Translations under genes and position numbers: made by a program
Source: Actinoplanes sp. M2I2
GTDB taxonomy: Bacteria > Actinomycetota > Actinomycetes > Mycobacteriales > Micromonosporaceae
Direction: 5' to 3'
DNA: 64,000 bases
NCBI RefSeq assembly: GCF_023544445.1
Contig: NZ_JALPVJ010000034.1
Coordinates: forward strand, 16,488 to 80,487
In this document: piece by piece, positions 60,377-64,000 of the stretch
Position numbering within the stretch: position 1 is the first letter of the stretch
Layout: each line of letters opens with the position of its first letter
The notes under the pieces: model-generated
The model's database searches: none
Seen by the model: the letters and a program-made list of their open reading frames with translations, nothing else
What the model was told of the DNA's origin: nothing

Positions 60377-61405
60377 GTGCACACACGCAGAGTGACCGGC
60401 GCGGGAGCGGCGGTCCTGATCGCCGCGGTCCTCTGCGGGTGCGACTCGCCCGACGAGAGCACCACGACGCCCGGGCTCGAAGCCCGCGGCACGGTGCTCA
60501 CCACCGTCAAGCCGAAACGGCAGGACCTCAGCAACAAGATCAGCCTGGGCGGCTCGGTCACCATCAACCCGGTGTTCGGCATCGTCGCCCCGGCCGACGG
60601 GGAGCTGCGCTACCTCGACAAGAAGCCGTCCACCACGGCTGCCGTCCGGCCCAAGTGGGTGGCCACGGTCTGGGACGACAACGGCGACCCGCGCAAGGTG
60701 ATGATCCCGAAGGACTCGATCCTCGCCGGCCGGCTCCTGGACGACCGCACCGACGTCACGGCGGGCATGCCGATCGTCTCGGCCAAGCACGCCGGTTACG
60801 GCATCGTCGCCGAGATCGACAGCGCCCAGGCGTACCGGGTGTCCGGCGCCGTCACCGACGTACGGGCCCAGATCAAGAACGGCCCCGGCCCGTTCTCCTG
60901 CACCGCCCTCGGCACCATCGCCGCCCTGCCCGCCGGCACGATCCCCGAACCGCCGCCGCCGACCGCCCCCACGCCGTCACCCGGCGCCTCGGGCGCACCG
61001 CAGGCCGCGCCCCAGCCCGGTCCCGGGGCTGAGACCGAAACCGGCAGCGACGGCTCCGAAGCCACCGGCTTGCGGCTGGTCTGCGTACCGGAAGGCAGCA
61101 TCAAGCTGATCAACGGCGCCCAGGTCACCCTCGAAGTGGTCACCGCCAAGGCGTCCAAGGCGCTGGTGCTGCCGGTCGAGGCCGTGGCCGGCACCCAGGG
61201 CAAGGGCAAGGTCGACATCGTCGGGCCCGACCAGCAGCGCAAGACCGTCGACGTGGTGCTCGGCCTCACCGACGGCAAGGTCGTCCAGATCAAGAGCGGC
61301 CTCAAGGGCGACGAGACCGTCGCGGTGCCCGGCCCCGACCTGCCCACCGCCCCGCCCGGCGCCGAGAACGGCGGCGGCGACAACGGCAAGGGCGGCCCGG
61401 GGTGA
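60377..61405 (+). CDS. Membrane-fusion-type lipoprotein of a MacAB-like exporter
   Basis: 342 residues with a lipobox (VLIAAVLCGC), then the HlyD/MacA-like pattern: TVKPKRQDLSNKISLGGSV, a short barrel region, a Pro/Gly-rich insert (about 195-230), and a C-terminal VLPVEAVAGTQGKGKVDIV followed by LKGDETVAVPGPDL. There is no long hairpin, as usual in Gram-positives. It overlaps the ATPase gene (GTGA) and forms an operon with it and the permease. GTG start has AGGGG at 5 nt. Confidence 0.82.
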   Translation: MHTRRVTGAGAAVLIAAVLCGCDSPDESTTTPGLEARGTVLTTVKPKRQDLSNKISLGGSVTINPVFGIVAPADGELRYLDKKPSTTAAVRPKWVATVWDDNGDPRKVMIPKDSILAGRLLDDRTDVTAGMPIVSAKHAGYGIVAEIDSAQAYRVSGAVTDVRAQIKNGPGPFSCTALGTIAALPAGTIPEPPPPTAPTPSPGASGAPQAAPQPGPGAETETGSDGSEATGLRLVCVPEGSIKLINGAQVTLEVVTAKASKALVLPVEAVAGTQGKGKVDIVGPDQQRKTVDVVLGLTDGKVVQIKSGLKGDETVAVPGPDLPTAPPGAENGGGDNGKGGPG

Positions 61406-62097
61406 CCGCGCCGCTCATCGAACTCGCCGGCATCACCAAGGTCCTCAAAGGCCAGGAGCAGCCCCGGACGATCCTCGACGGCGTCGGCCTGACCGTCCAC
61501 GCCGGCGAAAGCGTGGCCATCGTCGGCCGCTCCGGCTCGGGCAAGAGCACCCTGCTCAGCGTGCTCGGCCTGTTCGACCGGCCCGACTCCGGCAGCTACC
61601 GGCTGGAGGACCAGGAGATCGCCCGCCTGCCCGAGCGGCGCGCGGCCCGGCTGCGCAGCTCCCACTTCGGCTTCGTGTTCCAGCGGTTCTTCCTCCTCAA
61701 ACACCTGACCTCGGCCCAGAATGTGGCGATGGCTCTGGTCAACGGTCAGGGCTGGCTGCCCCGCCGGCAGCGACGGAACCGCGTGATGGAGGCGCTCGAC
61801 CAGGTCGGCATCGCGCACCTGGCCAAGAACCGCCCGGCCAAGATGTCCGGCGGCGAACAGCAGCGGGTGGCGATCGCCCGGGCCCTCGTCCGCGACCCCA
61901 AGGTCCTGCTGGCCGACGAGCCGACCGGCGCGCTCGACACCGAGACGGGCACGCTGGTCATCGACGCGCTGCTGGCGGCCACCGAGCGCGGCTGCGGCCT
62001 GATCCTGGTCACCCACGACCGTGACCACGCGGCCCGGATGGGCCGCACCCACGACCTGGTCAACGGTGTGCTGAACGAACGGGTGGCCGCACGATGA
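61402..62097 (+). CDS. ABC transporter ATP-binding protein, MacB/LolD type
   Basis: 231 residues: Walker A GRSGSGKST, signature MSGGEQQRVAIARALV, Walker B VLLADEPTGALD and switch HDRDH. The SGGEQQR and EPTGALD forms mark the LolD/MacB subfamily, which drives FtsX-type permeases in export or membrane signalling. Overlaps both neighbours by four bases. Confidence 0.92.
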   Translation: MTAPLIELAGITKVLKGQEQPRTILDGVGLTVHAGESVAIVGRSGSGKSTLLSVLGLFDRPDSGSYRLEDQEIARLPERRAARLRSSHFGFVFQRFFLLKHLTSAQNVAMALVNGQGWLPRRQRRNRVMEALDQVGIAHLAKNRPAKMSGGEQQRVAIARALVRDPKVLLADEPTGALDTETGTLVIDALLAATERGCGLILVTHDRDHAARMGRTHDLVNGVLNERVAAR

Positions 62098-63368
62098 GGC
62101 GTTTCTCGGGCCGGTTCCGGTCATCGCTGATCATCGGCCTGCAGGGCATCCGCGCCCGCAAGACCCGCACCCTGCTGTCGATGATCAGCCTGTTCCTCGG
62201 TGTGCTCGCGGTCGTCGTCGTCCAGGCCGGCGCCAGCATCGCCGAACGCGCGCTGCTCGCCGACCTCGAACTGACAGCCGGGTACGACGGCACGCGCGTC
62301 ATGGAGGTGCCGACCCAGCAGGAGGCAGCCGACCTGGTGACGGCGACCGTCCGAGGCCGCACCGACGCGGTGGCGATGCTGGGCGTCAGCGGCATCGTCG
62401 GCGAACCGGGGGTGCAACCGATCAACCCGGGCGGCTCCCCGATCGACCAGGATTGGGGCCCGCCGATGAGCTGCGACGAGTCGGGCTGCGTACCGGTGGG
62501 TGGCCCGAAAGGCGAGGCCGTGGAGGTGCGTCTGACCGCGCTGACCGGCGACGTCCGCCAATTCCGGCCGTTCCGCCAGGAGTCGGGCACGTGGCTCAAC
62601 TTCACGACGGTGCCGGCGCTGGCGCCCCGGCTGGTGCTCAACCTCGAAGCGGCCAAGGCGTTCGAACGTCACCACGTGCCGGCCGAGATGCGCGTCGGCG
62701 GGGCCACCAACAACGTCACACCGCAGTTCACCGGCGTGGTCGACGACGGAGACCAGCAACCCCGGGCCTATGTACGCCTCGACGAGCTCACCGCCTGGCT
62801 GCCCACCTCCCGGCTGGCCGACCCGAACACCGGCGGCGAGTTGCGCCTCATGATGGTCGAGGGGTCACCGGTCGAGCAGGTCGTGGCGAGCAAGCTCAAG
62901 GCGCTGGGCAACGAGCCGTACGCCTTCACCGTGGAGTCCCGCAAGGAACAGGAGAAGACGCTGACCCTTATGCGGCTGGTGTTCTTCGCCATGGCGGGGC
63001 TGGTCCTGCTGATCGGCGTGGCCGGCATCCTGAACGTCGGGCTGGCCACCGTGGGCGAACGGGTCGAGGAGTTCGCGTTGCGCCGGGCTGTGGGCACGCC
63101 CCGCTTCCTGCTGGCCGGCATCGTCCTGGTCGAGACGCTCCTGACGGGGCTGTTCACGGCGGCTGCGGCGATCGGGGCGGGTGTCGCGGGGCTCAAGGTG
63201 GTGTCGATGGTGGTCGGCAACTCGGAGCCGCTTCTGCGGAATGTGCAGTTCCCTTGGGAGGCGGGGGTGGCGGGGATCATCGCGGGGCTGGTGGCTGGGG
63301 TGCTGGGCGGGTTCATACCCGCTCTTCGGGCTGCGGGGATTCCGATTGCGACGGTTATGCGGGCCTGA
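62094..63368 (+). CDS. ABC transporter permease, MacB/FtsX type
   Basis: 424 residues: one N-terminal membrane segment (TLLSMISLFLGVLAVVVVQAGASIA), a large extracellular domain (about 45-280, with GFxxxxP-like loops and a Cys), and three C-terminal segments in the FtsX arrangement (MAGLVLLIGVAGILNVGLATVGERVEEFALRRAVGTPRFLL). It completes the MFP-ATPase-permease operon at 60.4-63.4 kb. The substrate could be a lipid, peptide or antibiotic. Directly after it lies copy B of the dispersed repeat. Confidence 0.9.
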   Translation: MRRFSGRFRSSLIIGLQGIRARKTRTLLSMISLFLGVLAVVVVQAGASIAERALLADLELTAGYDGTRVMEVPTQQEAADLVTATVRGRTDAVAMLGVSGIVGEPGVQPINPGGSPIDQDWGPPMSCDESGCVPVGGPKGEAVEVRLTALTGDVRQFRPFRQESGTWLNFTTVPALAPRLVLNLEAAKAFERHHVPAEMRVGGATNNVTPQFTGVVDDGDQQPRAYVRLDELTAWLPTSRLADPNTGGELRLMMVEGSPVEQVVASKLKALGNEPYAFTVESRKEQEKTLTLMRLVFFAMAGLVLLIGVAGILNVGLATVGERVEEFALRRAVGTPRFLLAGIVLVETLLTGLFTAAAAIGAGVAGLKVVSMVVGNSEPLLRNVQFPWEAGVAGIIAGLVAGVLGGFIPALRAAGIPIATVMRA

Positions 63369-63394
63369 GTCTGGGGTTTGGTTGAGGCGGCTTG

Positions 63395-63690
63395 GTTGCG
63401 GTTGACGGTCGGGGCCGAGGGTGACCAAGCTCGGACGGTAAGGCATCTATGTCTGAGCTTGGTCACCCTCGGCCCCGACCTTGGGGGGTGGCCTCTGACG
63501 GGTGCGTGGTGGGTCGCGGGCTGCTGATTGCCTGGTCAGGGTGGGCGGTCACCTGGCGGCGAGGTGGTCTGGCTGCCGCGCTGTGGTCACCGGACCGAGG
63601 GTCGCCTTGGGCGGGCGGGCCTGGGTGGTGGGTCAAGGGAGCAGGACCCTGCCGGTTGCGGTCAGCATCTTGCGGCTGGGCGGTTGGTCG
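63395..63690 (+). repeat. Dispersed hairpin repeat, copy B
   Basis: The perfect 26-bp arms are at 63407-63432 and 63455-63480 with a 22-base loop identical to copy A except for one or two bases (GGACGGTAAGGCATCTATG versus TGACGG at its start). The tail (63548-63690) is about 85-90% identical to 29965-30110 by eye, including GGGCGGGCCTGGGTGGTGGG and AAGGGAGCAGGACCCTGCCG; the 60 bases directly behind the hairpin are diverged. It lies 26 bases after an operon's stop codon and about 80 bases before an IS256 element. Confidence 0.85.
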
Positions 63691-63770
63691 CCGTGGCTCT
63701 CTGGTGGGCTGAGCAGGCGGTCGCCTCCCGGTGGCCGGCCACCCGCCGCTGCGCGACGGTGACCCGGCCT

Positions 63771-64000
63771 GGGGCGTGTCAGATGGTTTGTGTAACTGAT
63801 CGACTTCTATGTCGAGGAGTACACAGGTGACCATGACTGATGATCCACGAGGAGTCCAGGTGTCGGCGGACTTGGTGTCGCCGGCCCGGCAGACGGTGAA
63901 CGACATGATCTCGGCCGGTCTGCTCGATGACTTGATGGGCCGGGTCGACGCGGAAGGTCTTGCGTTGACGGGTGACGGCGGGGTCCTGCCGGAACTGGTC
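63771..64000 (+). mobile_element. IS256-family insertion sequence, left end (truncated by window)
   Basis: The left terminal region (GGGGCGTGTCAGATGGTTTG from 63771) resembles IS256-family ends of actinobacteria, followed by a transposase start. The right end lies outside the window. The element sits close behind the repeat copy B. Confidence 0.7.
63827..64000 (+). CDS. IS256-family transposase, 5' part
   Basis: 58 codons visible, reading SARQTVNDMISAGLLDDLMGRVDAEGLALTGDGGVLPELV, the typical N-terminus of IS256 (Mutator-like) DDE transposases (key words MISAGLLDDL, ALTGDGGVLPEL). GTG 63827 has GAGGAG at 7 nt and is preferred to ATG 63833. The catalytic DDE residues lie beyond the window, so integrity cannot be judged. 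Confidence 0.85.
   Translation, partial: MTMTDDPRGVQVSADLVSPARQTVNDMISAGLLDDLMGRVDAEGLALTGDGGVLPELV

Noticed and set aside
60250..61032. A plus-strand gene overlapping the membrane-fusion lipoprotein
   Set aside because: It is an Arg/Pro-rich shadow frame; the lipoprotein frame has a lipobox, ribosome-binding site and operon coupling.

Overview
The window is high-GC actinobacterial DNA. The gene content (NgcEFG-type sugar uptake, RpiR, LacI and SARP regulators, STAND/TPR proteins, many small secreted proteins, and the style of the TPR membrane protein) points to a filamentous actinomycete, probably of the Micromonosporaceae (Actinoplanes-like). The family placement is inference; no rRNA or other marker gene is present. 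I saw no tRNA, rRNA or CRISPR array.

Layout. 0-8 kb: a DUF1996 protein, a protein with a long PSNDQ-type pentapeptide tandem array, a small secreted protein, then a patch of decaying genes (frameshifted cheW, a TPR membrane protein cut by an in-frame TGA, a possible gene fragment). 7.8-10.6 kb: a YbhN-like flippase and L-serine dehydratase under a tandem glycine riboswitch. 10.6-17.7 kb: a coherent amino-sugar locus. One leftward operon encodes an RpiR regulator, a SIS isomerase, NgcE/F/G-type ABC importer subunits and a secreted GH16 glycanase with a chitin-binding-like module; a BadF-type N-acetylhexosamine kinase is divergent. A near-consensus promoter overlapping a perfect palindrome lies between them. 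17.6-27.6 kb: a STAND/TPR regulator, a LacI/PhyH divergent pair with a double operator, a GNAT, an M36 metallopeptidase with an unknown partner, and a frameshifted SARP. 27.9-29.7 kb: secreted alpha-amylase with a starch-binding domain. 29.8-37 kb: a less organised accessory stretch with the first copy of a dispersed hairpin repeat, a leucine-rich-variant repeat protein, a serine recombinase with res-like sites, an IS630 remnant, a GlxA-type regulator and small secreted proteins.

37-49 kb: two divergent regulator/SDR pairs (XRE/SDR and MarR/SDR, the latter with twin palindromic operators), AhpD-like protein, GNAT, GAF-GGDEF cyclase, NhaA-DsbA fusion antiporter, an MFS protein with a repeat linker, a DUF1772 protein whose 3' end is tandemly reiterated, and a cytidine-deaminase/ASCH fusion followed by a noncoding array of DnaA-box-like motifs. 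49-64 kb: a SAM methyltransferase, a two-component system divergent from an ABC exporter around an 18-bp palindrome, a 3-dehydroshikimate-dehydratase/HPPD-like fusion, a CPBP protease, a second two-component system, an HPF-like ribosome protein, a zinc ribbon, a MacAB-like exporter operon, the second hairpin repeat and the left end of an IS256 element running off the window.

The most notable unexplained features are the dispersed repeat (about 290 bp, two copies, each with a perfect 26-bp hairpin), the about 30-bp array of DnaA-box-like motifs at 48.5-49.0 kb, and several in-gene tandem repeats (15, 21, 36 and 80 bp) that lengthen proteins or gene ends.
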